Source: Niallia circulans (GTDB lineage Bacteria; Bacillota; Bacilli; Bacillales; Cytobacillaceae). Taken from it: 64,000 nt of DNA. The position numbers and the translations under genes are program-made. Where the stretch lies: positions 2,790,001 to 2,854,000 of the forward strand of contig NZ_CP026031.1 in the NCBI RefSeq assembly GCF_003726095.1, in the 5' to 3' direction. The notes beneath the pieces were generated by a model that had not been told where the DNA came from, ran no database searches, and saw nothing but the letters and a program-made list of their open reading frames with translations. Shown here piece after piece: positions 56,517 through 64,000 of the stretch (positions are counted from its first letter, which is position 1; every line of letters starts with the position of its first letter).

Positions 56517-57686
56517 CTATTTGAGTGCTTGAATTTTTTCTTCCCAAAGACCGTATAATTCATTGGTCTCTTCTAAGTCTGGGAATAGTATCCATTCTCC
56601 GTCTGGAACTTTCATTTTGTCGCCTTCTTTAAACTCTGGCATTACGGACTCCACTAGAGTTTCATATGATTTTTGATATTTAGGTTCTAGCATATCAGGT
56701 GTTGCTAGACTATTTGCTGGAAGGAAGCCTCGAACATATCCTTGTGCTTGTATTTCCTTCGAAGTAGCAAACTTTAGAAACTCGAGCGCAGCATTTTTAC
56801 GATCTTCTGGTAAATCTTTTACCATTACATAAAATTGAGAATCGATAACTTGTTTGGCATCCTCCAATTTCACAGCTTCAATATGCGGCGGGATTGTTTT
56901 AATCGCTTTATTATCCGCATACCAGAATGGGATGTGCGGTACAATATCTACTGCTCCCTCATAAAGAAGATCAAAGGAGTCAGATGTTTTTGCTGGGTAG
57001 TATTCAATCGTTTCTCCAATTTCTTCTAAATAATCCCACGTTTTATCTAATGAGCTTGGATTATTTAAATCTTCTCCCATTGCTTGAATAAGACCAAAGA
57101 AGAATCCTCGTGCTGGACCACTAGATGGAACTGCAGGGTATGTAAATTTTCCTGGATTTTCTTTAATCCACTTTCTTAATTCTTCATATGTTTTCGGTGG
57201 GTTTTTAACTGTTTTTGTGTTATACATCAAGATAGGACCACCAGAACCAGTTGTAACTGGTGCACCATAGCCTTCGAATTTATCAATATACTCCTGACCA
57301 ATTTCATTCCATTCTGCAGAATGAGTCTCTTCTGAGTATTCGGGTAATATCTTTTCCCATAAGCCTTCTTTAATGCCAAGTGGAAGACCATCTAAACCAG
57401 TCACCACTAGATCAATGGTTCCATTTTTACCTTGTGTTTTTATTTTGTTGATTACTTCTTGGGGTGTACCTCGACCATATTCCACGTTGTATTTTCCATC
57501 TGTTGCTTCTTCAAACATCGGTATAACAATATCCTTATAGTATTCATCTCCACCAGCGGCCGAATAAATCGTAAGCGTTATTTTACCATTTTTTCCTCCA
57601 GAACTTTTTTCAGCTCCTCCGCATGCAGATAGTAATAAACTAATTGTCATGATTATTGTTAAAAAAGGCCATCTATGCTTTTTCAA
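56517..57686 (-). CDS. ABC transporter substrate-binding lipoprotein
   Basis: A 389-residue extracellular solute-binding protein. Signal peptide with lipobox LSAC (Cys22), then a type-2 periplasmic binding fold (LTIYSAAGGDEYYKDIVIPMFEEATDGKY, DLVVTGLDGLPLG). TTG start with GGGGGG upstream. It resembles the family 1/iron-polyamine-type binding proteins. A cre-like site (57828-57841) and the ATACTAGTAT motif (57895-57904) lie upstream, shared with the GntR regulator gene. Substrate is inferred to be a sugar acid or glucuronide from context only. Confidence 0.85.
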   Translation of the reverse strand: MKKHRWPFLTIIMTISLLLSACGGAEKSSGGKNGKITLTIYSAAGGDEYYKDIVIPMFEEATDGKYNVEYGRGTPQEVINKIKTQGKNGTIDLVVTGLDGLPLGIKEGLWEKILPEYSEETHSAEWNEIGQEYIDKFEGYGAPVTTGSGGPILMYNTKTVKNPPKTYEELRKWIKENPGKFTYPAVPSSGPARGFFFGLIQAMGEDLNNPSSLDKTWDYLEEIGETIEYYPAKTSDSFDLLYEGAVDIVPHIPFWYADNKAIKTIPPHIEAVKLEDAKQVIDSQFYVMVKDLPEDRKNAALEFLKFATSKEIQAQGYVRGFLPANSLATPDMLEPKYQKSYETLVESVMPEFKEGDKMKVPDGEWILFPDLEETNELYGLWEEKIQALK

Positions 57687-58233
57687 AATAATCCCCCCAA
57701 TTCTCCTGTATTATTAATGCTCGCAAATAAAAATGCAGAATTGTTACTGGACTAAGATGTATTTTGTTTCCCCTTCTAAGAATCACCCCCTTTAAGTAAC
57801 CTCGGCATCGTATAACGCTAAAATAATTGCAAACGATTACAATTATACAAATTCAAGATATTCGTTCTATATCCTTCTTTTACTCAAGAAGAATATACTA
57901 GTATGGCAGTTTGAAGTTTAATTATTATTTATCGTAAGATTTATGCTTAAAGTTTACGATTCTATTTTGAAAGATCTTTGCGCTGTGTAAACAATGGGAG
58001 AAATGATTTGTTTTAAAACTACTGTTAAATGAATCTGTTTTATTCAAAAAGGGTGGTTTTTTGGATGCTTTAGCTTTCACGATTTAACTTCCTCTATTAA
58101 ACATGATCAATCAGTGGAGTTGTTGCCCCCCACTAATTGAAAGGTGACCAAATTGGTCTTTAAGCGCAGCTGTTCCTCCACCTTTGTTTTCTTTAGGTGT
58201 AAAAGTCGATTTTGCGGGGAAGAGTGGTACTAA
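57687..58233. promoter_or_regulatory. ABC operon promoter region with cre-like and GntR-type sites
   Basis: TGCAAACGATTACA at 57828-57841 fits the cre consensus with one mismatch. ATACTAGTAT followed by GGCAGTT at 57895-57911 is matched at 61098-61114 before the GntR gene. The section 58110-58200 contains CACC/GGTG and GACCAAATTGGTC inverted sequences but no T-tract; no gene was recognised there. Confidence 0.5.
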
Positions 58234-60312
58234 TTAATAGATCATTCTATTTTTTTCGTCGGCAATTCCTGATTTTCTATAAAAATACGTATTAATGCGA
58301 TCACACCATTCTTTTGCATTTTCTAACTGCAGCTGTAAACGTTCTTGCACATTTTTAAAAATCCAATCCTCTACTTTTCCTTCTAATTCATGCCATTTCT
58401 TAATAAACATCGCCACTTCTTCTACCCCTTGAAAATGGGTATTATAAATATGCTGAATGACCGTCTCTCCAGAATTAAGTTTATGTAAGTATGGGACATG
58501 GTGGAAAAATAGCAGAAGCTCATCTGGACAATCTTCTAAAGAATTGTATCGTTGTGCATTTGGTCCAAAATATTGCCCTGCGTAGCCAGTTCCCGTTTCC
58601 ATTGTACGATCTACCCCAATTCCATCACGATCTGCAAAGTGATAGGTACCCCATTTGGAATATTCGTATCCGTCAACATTCGGACCATAATGATGATCTG
58701 GATTAACCATCCAGCCAACACCAAGGGGGGCAGTATAATTTTCATATGTGTTCCATGATGAAAGTAAAATCTCTTTAACAACACTTGCAACTTTTGGATT
58801 TTCCCCAAATGTTAATTGAATCCATTCATTTGTGATTGTTTCTGTCGTTAAGTCAGGATTCCATGTTAATCTGCCAAAGCCATAAAGATTTGCCTGTGCT
58901 AAAGTATTTCCAGTCCAATTTATATCATTGCCAATATTGGAGACAGCAGCAATGCCACTATGGCTATAGTTATAAAGTGTGCCAGCTACGATTGATTTAA
59001 CGGTCGATCCTTCTCCATCCGAATAGGTATCAAAATCTAGCACCTCTTTCCATTGTGGTACTAAATAGCAAACATCCTTCTGTTGACCGGTATATTCCTG
59101 TGCAATTTGAAATTCCACAACTTGATTTGTTTCCTTCATAGCACCTATTAGTGGAGAGATTGGTTCCCGCACTTGAAAATCCATGGGTCCGTTTTTAATT
59201 TGTAAAATGACATTATCAAGAAACTGCCCATCAAGCGGCTTAAAATGATCATACGCAGCTCTGGCACGATCTGTTTTTCTATCACGCCAATCCTGTAAGC
59301 AATTATAGACAAAACAACGCCATACTACTTTTCCATTAAAAGGCTGTAATGCTCGTGCTAAAACATTTGCCCCCTCAACATGGCCTCTTCCATAACTGAA
59401 TGGTCCCGGTCTGCCCTCTGAATCTGCCTTCACCACAAAACCGCCGAAATCAGGGATATAGCGATAAATTTCTTCTGCCTTTCTCGCCCACCACTTTTCT
59501 ACCTCTTTATCAAGTGGATCAGCAGTCGCCAGGTTTCCTAACTCTATTGGACTAGCAAAGTTTATACTTAAATAGGTAGTTATTCCATAAGACCTTAAAA
59601 TATTTGCTACCTCTTTTACTTTAGGTAAAAACTCCTTTGTAAGCAATTTCGTTTCTACCTTCCATACATTAACATTATTAATAGAAATAGCATTGACACC
59701 TACAGATGATAAAAGACGAGCATAATCCTTTACCCTTGTTAAATCCTCATTGAAATCGTTATCATTAAAAAAGATTGATTTTCCAGAATAACCACGTTCA
59801 ATGGATCCGTTCATGTTATCCCATTGATTCATCATCCTCAACTGATTCTGCGGTGCTTCCTTTATTTCTAAGCCAATTAACGGCTCTTCTTGCTGTAAAA
59901 TTCTTAAGAAATGAAAAGCTGCATATAATGCGCCTCTATCTGTTTTTCCAATTAATAACATCTGTTTATTATCTTCAGTGGTTTTTAATAAATAGCCTTC
60001 CTCATTTAAGTCATCAAATAACGTGGATGAAATTCCGTAATCATTTAAGTTAACGCTTTCATATGTACCTAAAATAATAGAGCTTTTCTTTGAAGTATAT
60101 GGTTGAAGAGTTGGATTAACGTCTAACATGGATTTAATTGCATTCTGGAGTTCCCTTGCAGCAGAATTAATAATGGGTGTATCTTCTGCTATTCCAATCA
60201 TAGAGGCGATATTACTGTATTGATGAGCGTTTTCTATTTTACGATACTGTAGCCAACAATGATAACTATTGGTTACGAATTGTTGATTTTCTTTATCCAC
60301 CATTTTTTCCAT
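58234..60312 (-). CDS. aguA: GH67 alpha-glucuronidase
   Basis: A 692-residue enzyme matching the family length. It removes (4-O-methyl)glucuronic acid from the non-reducing end of aldouronic acids derived from glucuronoxylan. By spacing and motif, Glu299 ([12 protein letters not shown]) is the acid and Asp378 ([10 protein letters not shown]) and Glu406 ([10 protein letters not shown]) the bases, equivalent to Glu285, Asp364 and Glu392 of the Geobacillus enzyme. No signal peptide: it works inside the cell, so its substrate must be imported. AGGAGG lies nine bases before the ATG. It follows the GntR gene. Confidence 0.95.
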   Translation of the reverse strand: MEKMVDKENQQFVTNSYHCWLQYRKIENAHQYSNIASMIGIAEDTPIINSAARELQNAIKSMLDVNPTLQPYTSKKSSIILGTYESVNLNDYGISSTLFDDLNEEGYLLKTTEDNKQMLLIGKTDRGALYAAFHFLRILQQEEPLIGLEIKEAPQNQLRMMNQWDNMNGSIERGYSGKSIFFNDNDFNEDLTRVKDYARLLSSVGVNAISINNVNVWKVETKLLTKEFLPKVKEVANILRSYGITTYLSINFASPIELGNLATADPLDKEVEKWWARKAEEIYRYIPDFGGFVVKADSEGRPGPFSYGRGHVEGANVLARALQPFNGKVVWRCFVYNCLQDWRDRKTDRARAAYDHFKPLDGQFLDNVILQIKNGPMDFQVREPISPLIGAMKETNQVVEFQIAQEYTGQQKDVCYLVPQWKEVLDFDTYSDGEGSTVKSIVAGTLYNYSHSGIAAVSNIGNDINWTGNTLAQANLYGFGRLTWNPDLTTETITNEWIQLTFGENPKVASVVKEILLSSWNTYENYTAPLGVGWMVNPDHHYGPNVDGYEYSKWGTYHFADRDGIGVDRTMETGTGYAGQYFGPNAQRYNSLEDCPDELLLFFHHVPYLHKLNSGETVIQHIYNTHFQGVEEVAMFIKKWHELEGKVEDWIFKNVQERLQLQLENAKEWCDRINTYFYRKSGIADEKNRMIY

Positions 60313-60389
60313 TTACTTAATCCTCCTATAATTAACCAATAAAGATTGATTAAAATTCTGTGAAAAGGTTAGGTTAGATTCTGTTCATT

Positions 60390-61076
60390 TTAACGAAAAT
60401 AATCAGGATACGTCTTCTTTAGTTCCTCTTTCTCAAAGTTAACTAAGTTTAAATGTATTCCTATTAGTTTTTCTGCTTCACTTGCTTTCTTTTCCTTTAT
60501 AAACTGAAAAATATCTTTATGCTGAGAAACAAGCATATCCCATTCCAGATTGGATTCCACTCGAAGCACACGCAAGCGGTCAAAGTGACTATTCATTTTT
60601 CTAATCATCTTCCAAGTTCTCAGCTTGTTACATCCCTCAAATAATAAACGATGGAACTGATCATCCAATTCCAATAATTGATGGTAGGATTGATTTTTTA
60701 AGCATAATTCCTGCATGGCAATATTAGATTCCAATTTAAATAACTGCTCTTGTTTAAAAACCTGACAAGCTTCTTTCACAACTGCTTTCTCCATATTTTC
60801 CCGGACAAACCTTGCTTCTTCCACAAGCTCTAAATCAATCAAGGAAACAATCGTACCAATTTGCGGATATATCCCCAGCAAATCTTCTTGTGACAGCTTT
60901 AAGAAGGCCTCTCTTACAGGCGTACGACTTACATTTAACTCACTTGCGATTTCTTGTTCAGAAATCTTTAGCCCTGGTTTTAACTCTAATTCTGTAATTC
61001 TATTTTTTAATGATTCATACACAAAATCTCTGGTAGAGATATTTTCCTTTTTCCAAATCGAAACGATTATACTCAC
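60390..61076 (-). CDS. GntR/FCD-family regulator of the glucuronide locus (UxuR-like)
   Basis: A 228-residue regulator with an N-terminal winged helix (KISEQEIASELNVSRTPVREAFLKLSQEDLL, about 35-70) and an FCD ligand domain; the metal-binding residues typical of FCD fall around DDQFHRLLFEG and VSQHKDIFQFI. GTG start with GAGG upstream. ATACTAGTAT at 61098-61107, just upstream, recurs before the ABC operon, suggesting autoregulation and control of both units. Uronates or aldonates are usual effectors in this group. Confidence 0.88.
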   Translation of the reverse strand: MSIIVSIWKKENISTRDFVYESLKNRITELELKPGLKISEQEIASELNVSRTPVREAFLKLSQEDLLGIYPQIGTIVSLIDLELVEEARFVRENMEKAVVKEACQVFKQEQLFKLESNIAMQELCLKNQSYHQLLELDDQFHRLLFEGCNKLRTWKMIRKMNSHFDRLRVLRVESNLEWDMLVSQHKDIFQFIKEKKASEAEKLIGIHLNLVNFEKEELKKTYPDYFR

Positions 61077-61096
61077 CTTTTCCTCGGTATTCTAAT

Positions 61097-61114
61097 CATA
61101 CTAGTATGGTAGTT
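61097..61114. promoter_or_regulatory. candidate GntR operator
   Basis: CATACTAGTATG (61097-61108) is a perfect 12-bp palindrome and is followed by GTAGTT. The core with its right flank is shared with 57895-57911. It lies about 20 bases from the GntR start. Confidence 0.6.
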
Positions 61115-61295
61115 CGTATTTTCATTATAAAAGGACTCCCTTGGAATTTCAATCCTTTTTATTAGACTAATTTTGCATTTCTGACTATTTAAATTTTTAT
61201 GATATAGGGAAAATAGGCGGTTGCAGTTTGGAATGAAGAATTAAAATTTTTAAAATTATCTCAATTGCATTAAACTATGAACGTTAACAATATCA

Positions 61296-61324
61296 AAAAA
61301 CTCCCATATTAATAGGGAGTTTTT
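61296..61324 (-). terminator. terminator of the chromate transporter genes
   Basis: AAAAACTCCC pairs with GGGAGTTTTT; TTTTTTGATATTG follows on the minus strand. Confidence 0.85.
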
Positions 61325-61336
61325 CTGCATTTTCAT

Positions 61337-61867
61337 TTAATCCAAGAATATTGCTCCATACACTAGAGAACCCGCTATCACATAAGCTGGATGAACCTTA
61401 ACCTTTTCCAATAAAATCAGGCTGACAGCTCCAAGAAATACAGTTTGCAAGATTCCTATTCCATGATAAGAATTCTGGAAAAAACTAATCGTCATCATGG
61501 CGAGTAAGACAGCAATCACAGGTCTCACTAAGTTTGTCAGCAAACTTACTTTAGGTGAATCTTTAAAATTCATTAACAGCCGTAATAAGGCAATCATTAA
61601 TAATAAGGACGGTGCAACCGTTGCAAAAACCCCAATACTCGCACCAATTATTCCACCTTCTTGATATCCAATATAACCTGCCATTTTAGTCGCGATCGGG
61701 CCTGGCAGTGCATTTCCCATTGCCAGTATTTCACTAAATTCATTTTCGGTTACCCAGCCATACCGATCGACCACTTCTTTTTCCACTAAAGGGATCGATG
61801 CTGGTCCCCCTCCATAGCCAAGAATACCCGGAAGAAAAAATGCCAAAAAAATATGCCAAAAAATCAT
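61337..61867 (-). CDS. chromate transporter family, half-size subunit 2
   Basis: A 176-residue CHR-domain membrane protein with FFLPGILGYGGGPASIPLVEKEVVD at the N-terminus and GNALPGPIATKMAGYIGY in the middle. It starts within the stop of its partner (ATGA overlap). Two half-size CHR proteins together equal one long ChrA; B. subtilis YwrA and YwrB form such a pair. Chromate efflux is the family activity; other anions are possible. Confidence 0.9.
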   Translation of the reverse strand: MIFWHIFLAFFLPGILGYGGGPASIPLVEKEVVDRYGWVTENEFSEILAMGNALPGPIATKMAGYIGYQEGGIIGASIGVFATVAPSLLLMIALLRLLMNFKDSPKVSLLTNLVRPVIAVLLAMMTISFFQNSYHGIGILQTVFLGAVSLILLEKVKVHPAYVIAGSLVYGAIFLD

Positions 61868-62427
61868 GACGCTTTCACCTCTTTCACTTCCTCTTTTTGC
61901 TTCTTGCTAAGTAGAGAGACGACAATGACAACTCCAATGACAATCGCGGGATGGATTTGGAGAAGGACTAAAAGAATAAGACTTGCGGCCATCAACCCAA
62001 TAGTCATCTTCAGACGAAAATGACTATTTACTTTCTTTAGAAAGTCTACTGTCAATACCCCTAGCATTACACCAACCACAGGAACAACAGCCTTTGTCAT
62101 TCCTAATACCCAAGGCTTATCTTTAAAGGAATTTAAAAAAGTTAATAAAACAATCATTAATAATATCGTCGGAACAACAGATGCAATAATAGCGTTTATC
62201 ATCCCGAATACGCCCTTTACTTGCCAGCCAATATAACCAGCCATTTTCGTGGCAATTGGTCCTGGCAACGCATTTCCTAATGCCAAAACATCAGAAAACT
62301 CATCATCTGTCATCCATTTATATTTATCCACTACTTCGTTTTTTACAAGAGGAATTGAAGAAGGACCACCGCCATATCCTAAAATCCCTACCCGAAAAAA
62401 AGCAAGAAATAGATGCCAATGTGTCAT
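61864..62427 (-). CDS. chromate transporter family, half-size subunit 1
   Basis: A 187-residue CHR-domain protein paralogous to the next gene, with FFRVGILGYGGGPSSIPLVKNEVVD and the same GNALPGPIATKMAGYIGW motif. It has a longer charged C-terminus (SKKQKEEVKEVKAS). The two copies probably insert in opposite orientations and act as a heterodimer. It starts 24 bases after the Ggt-like gene, so all three may be co-transcribed. Confidence 0.9.
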   Translation of the reverse strand: MTHWHLFLAFFRVGILGYGGGPSSIPLVKNEVVDKYKWMTDDEFSDVLALGNALPGPIATKMAGYIGWQVKGVFGMINAIIASVVPTILLMIVLLTFLNSFKDKPWVLGMTKAVVPVVGVMLGVLTVDFLKKVNSHFRLKMTIGLMAASLILLVLLQIHPAIVIGVVIVVSLLSKKQKEEVKEVKAS

Positions 62428-62451
62428 AAACTCAACAACCTTTCTGCAGCT

Positions 62452-64000
62452 TTACCAGGAGGCAATCGTTCCATCTGTTCTTGATTCTGTTCCTCCAATT
62501 AATACACCTGTTTCTTCATCTCTCCAGATAATCTGTCCTCTGCCGAAATGTCCAAACTCTGTAGCCGTTTGAATCTCATGTCCCCGCCTTGCAAGTGCTT
62601 GAGCTAAATAGTTAGGAAAATGCGGCTCTACTAGTATCTTCTTCCCTTCCGTCCACTGCCAGCGCGGCGCATCTAAAGCCGCTTGTGGATTCAAATGAAA
62701 GTCGATTGTATTGGTGACAATTTGGAAATGACCTTGTGGCTGCATATAACCGCCCATCACCCCAAAAGGTCCGATTGGCTTATTATCTTTCGTAAGGAAT
62801 CCAGGGATAATTGTATGATAGGTTCTTTTCCCCGGTTTTAATGCATTGGGATGAGCTGGATCGAGGGAAAAATCATGCCCCCTGTTTTGCATGCTAATCC
62901 CTGTTCCGGGAATGACAATTCCTGAGCCGAAGCCCATGTAATTACTTTGAATATAGGAAATCATATTTCCTTCTTCATCTGCTGCGGCTAAGTAAACCGT
63001 TCCTCCCTTTGGAGGTGATAGCGGTTCAGGTGTAATGGCTTGGTCGCCAATTTTTTTTCTTCTTAAAGCAGCATATTCTTCGCTTAATAATTCCTTTACT
63101 GTATGAGGCATTTCCTTTTCATCGGTAATAAATGCTTTTCCATCCGTAAATGCAAGCTTCATTGCTTCTATATGTTTATGGTATGTATCAACAGAATCCT
63201 TCTCTGTTAACTTGAAGCCTTTAGCAATATTAAGTGCCATTAATGCGACCAATCCTTGCCCGTTCGGCGGGATTTCCCAAACATCATAACCTTTATAAGA
63301 AACAGAAATTGGCTCCACCCATTCAGGATAATAACGCTCTAAATCTTCTTTTTGAAGATAGCCATTATGCTCTTTCATAAACTGTGCTATTTTATCAGCT
63401 AATTCCCCACGATAAAAGCTCTCTGCATTTGTTTCTGCAATAGAGCGCAATGTAGAAGCATGACCTGGTGATGACCAAATCTCCCCAATTTGTGGTGCTT
63501 TTCTATTAGGAGTAAACGTATCAAACCAAGGCGTATATTCATCTCCTTGAAAACTTTCTTTAAAGCGATTATAGGCCAGATTCCAATACTTTCCGAGAGT
63601 TGGGCTAACTGGATAGCCTTCTTCAGCAAGACGAATAGCTGGTGCCAATGCTTCTTTCAAAGGTAATTTCCCAAACTTTTCTGAAAGTGACGCCCAGGCA
63701 GATGGAACACCTGGTACTGTTACTGGAATAACGCCATAAGTTGGTATCTTTTCTAGCCCTTTTGCTTTTAACGAATCAATGGAAATAGAGCTTGGTGCAG
63801 GTCCGCTCGCATTTAATCCATGCAGCTTATCCTTGAACCATACAAGTGCAAAGGAATCTCCGCCGATTCCATTAGAAGTTGGTTCCACTACTGTTAATGC
63901 CGCGGCTGTTGCAATTGCTGCATCAATCGCATTTCCGCCCTTTTGTAAAATCTCTAAACCAGCTTGAGCAGCAAGAGGCTGCGACGTAGCAACCATTCCC
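62452..64000 (-). CDS. gamma-glutamyltranspeptidase-like Ntn-hydrolase (5' end beyond window)
   Basis: At least 514 residues are visible; the frame stays open through 64000 (a Gly codon precedes the first Met), so the true start lies outside. N-terminal VATSQPLAAQAGLEIL and GGNAIDAAIA, and GIGGDSFALVW are typical of Ggt. The processing site appears as GGTVYLAAADEEGN, where the Thr would be the nucleophile, in place of the TTHFS of classic Ggt. GMGGYMQPQG-like sequence GVMGGYMQPQGHF follows. The neighbour ChrA pair suggests the B. subtilis ywrD group, whose function is unproven. No signal peptide can be judged. Confidence 0.85.
   Translation of the reverse strand, partial: GMVATSQPLAAQAGLEILQKGGNAIDAAIATAAALTVVEPTSNGIGGDSFALVWFKDKLHGLNASGPAPSSISIDSLKAKGLEKIPTYGVIPVTVPGVPSAWASLSEKFGKLPLKEALAPAIRLAEEGYPVSPTLGKYWNLAYNRFKESFQGDEYTPWFDTFTPNRKAPQIGEIWSSPGHASTLRSIAETNAESFYRGELADKIAQFMKEHNGYLQKEDLERYYPEWVEPISVSYKGYDVWEIPPNGQGLVALMALNIAKGFKLTEKDSVDTYHKHIEAMKLAFTDGKAFITDEKEMPHTVKELLSEEYAALRRKKIGDQAITPEPLSPPKGGTVYLAAADEEGNMISYIQSNYMGFGSGIVIPGTGISMQNRGHDFSLDPAHPNALKPGKRTYHTIIPGFLTKDNKPIGPFGVMGGYMQPQGHFQIVTNTIDFHLNPQAALDAPRWQWTEGKKILVEPHFPNYLAQALARRGHEIQTATEFGHFGRGQIIWRDEETGVLIGGTESRTDGTIASW

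Noticed and set aside
58100..58230. Possible remnant of a decayed gene or insertion sequence downstream of aguA
   Set aside because: Short translatable stretches and inverted sequences exist, but no family similarity or terminal repeats could be recognised.
1..64000. tRNA, rRNA, CRISPR arrays and known riboswitches
   Set aside because: Read through for cloverleaf ends, spaced direct repeats and conserved riboswitch cores; nothing convincing was seen, though no covariance search could be run.

Overview
The window looks like a chromosomal segment of a low-GC Bacillaceae (Bacillus sensu lato). Evidence: strong AGGAGG-type ribosome binding sites with frequent GTG and TTG starts, U-tailed terminators, and Bacillus-type marker genes (minJ, ctpB, ftsEX, yvjA, prfB with its frameshift, secA, cydABCD). 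The species cannot be named from sequence alone. Nearly all genes are on the minus strand. Both edges cut genes: rpiA on the left and a gamma-glutamyltranspeptidase-like gene on the right.

Layout. 1-4.6 kb: rpiA 3' part missing, a small membrane/coiled-coil protein, zupT, a lipoprotein fumarate-reductase-like flavoprotein and a MaoC-type hydratase. 4.9-10.7 kb: cytochrome bd operon cydABDC. 11.1-12.3 kb: minJ. 12.5-27.0 kb: an accessory carbohydrate island. A galactitol/pentitol-type PTS (regulator, EIIA, two EIIB, EIIC, two Zn-dependent polyol dehydrogenases) is flanked by two copies of a cassette rpiB - degenerate phosphofructokinase-like gene - transketolase. Imported polyol phosphate would be oxidised to a pentulose phosphate and fed into the pentose phosphate pathway; three candidate CcpA (cre) sites sit at the transcription-unit heads. 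28.2-30.8 kb: aldo/keto reductase, MFS exporter and HxlR regulator bracketed by two MITE-like repeats. 31.1-36.4 kb: ctpB, manganese catalase, and a zinc/cadmium efflux ATPase with its CzrA-type repressor. 36.7-39.8 kb: ftsE-ftsX and an FtsEX-associated M23 hydrolase gene broken by two A-run frameshifts. 40.5-45.7 kb: yvjA, uppP and a three-gene envelope-glycosylation unit (GT2, GtrA flippase, polytopic protein). 46-49.9 kb: prfB and secA. 50.3-61.1 kb: a hexuronate/glucuronide island (GntR regulator, GH67 alpha-glucuronidase, four-gene ABC transporter, two Gfo/Idh/MocA oxidoreductases), in which the last gene is interrupted by an 801-nt ORF-less group II intron. 61.3-64 kb: paired half-size chromate transporters and the Ggt-like gene, an arrangement resembling B. 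subtilis ywrAB/ywrD.

The most notable observations are the catalytically degenerate PFK homologue kept in two copies beside rpiB and transketolase, the precisely delimited ORF-less group II intron with matching exon-binding sites inside a metabolic gene, and the repeat elements around the HxlR module. The order ftsEX-hydrolase...ctpB...minJ, compact in B. subtilis, is here split by about 19 kb of accessory DNA.
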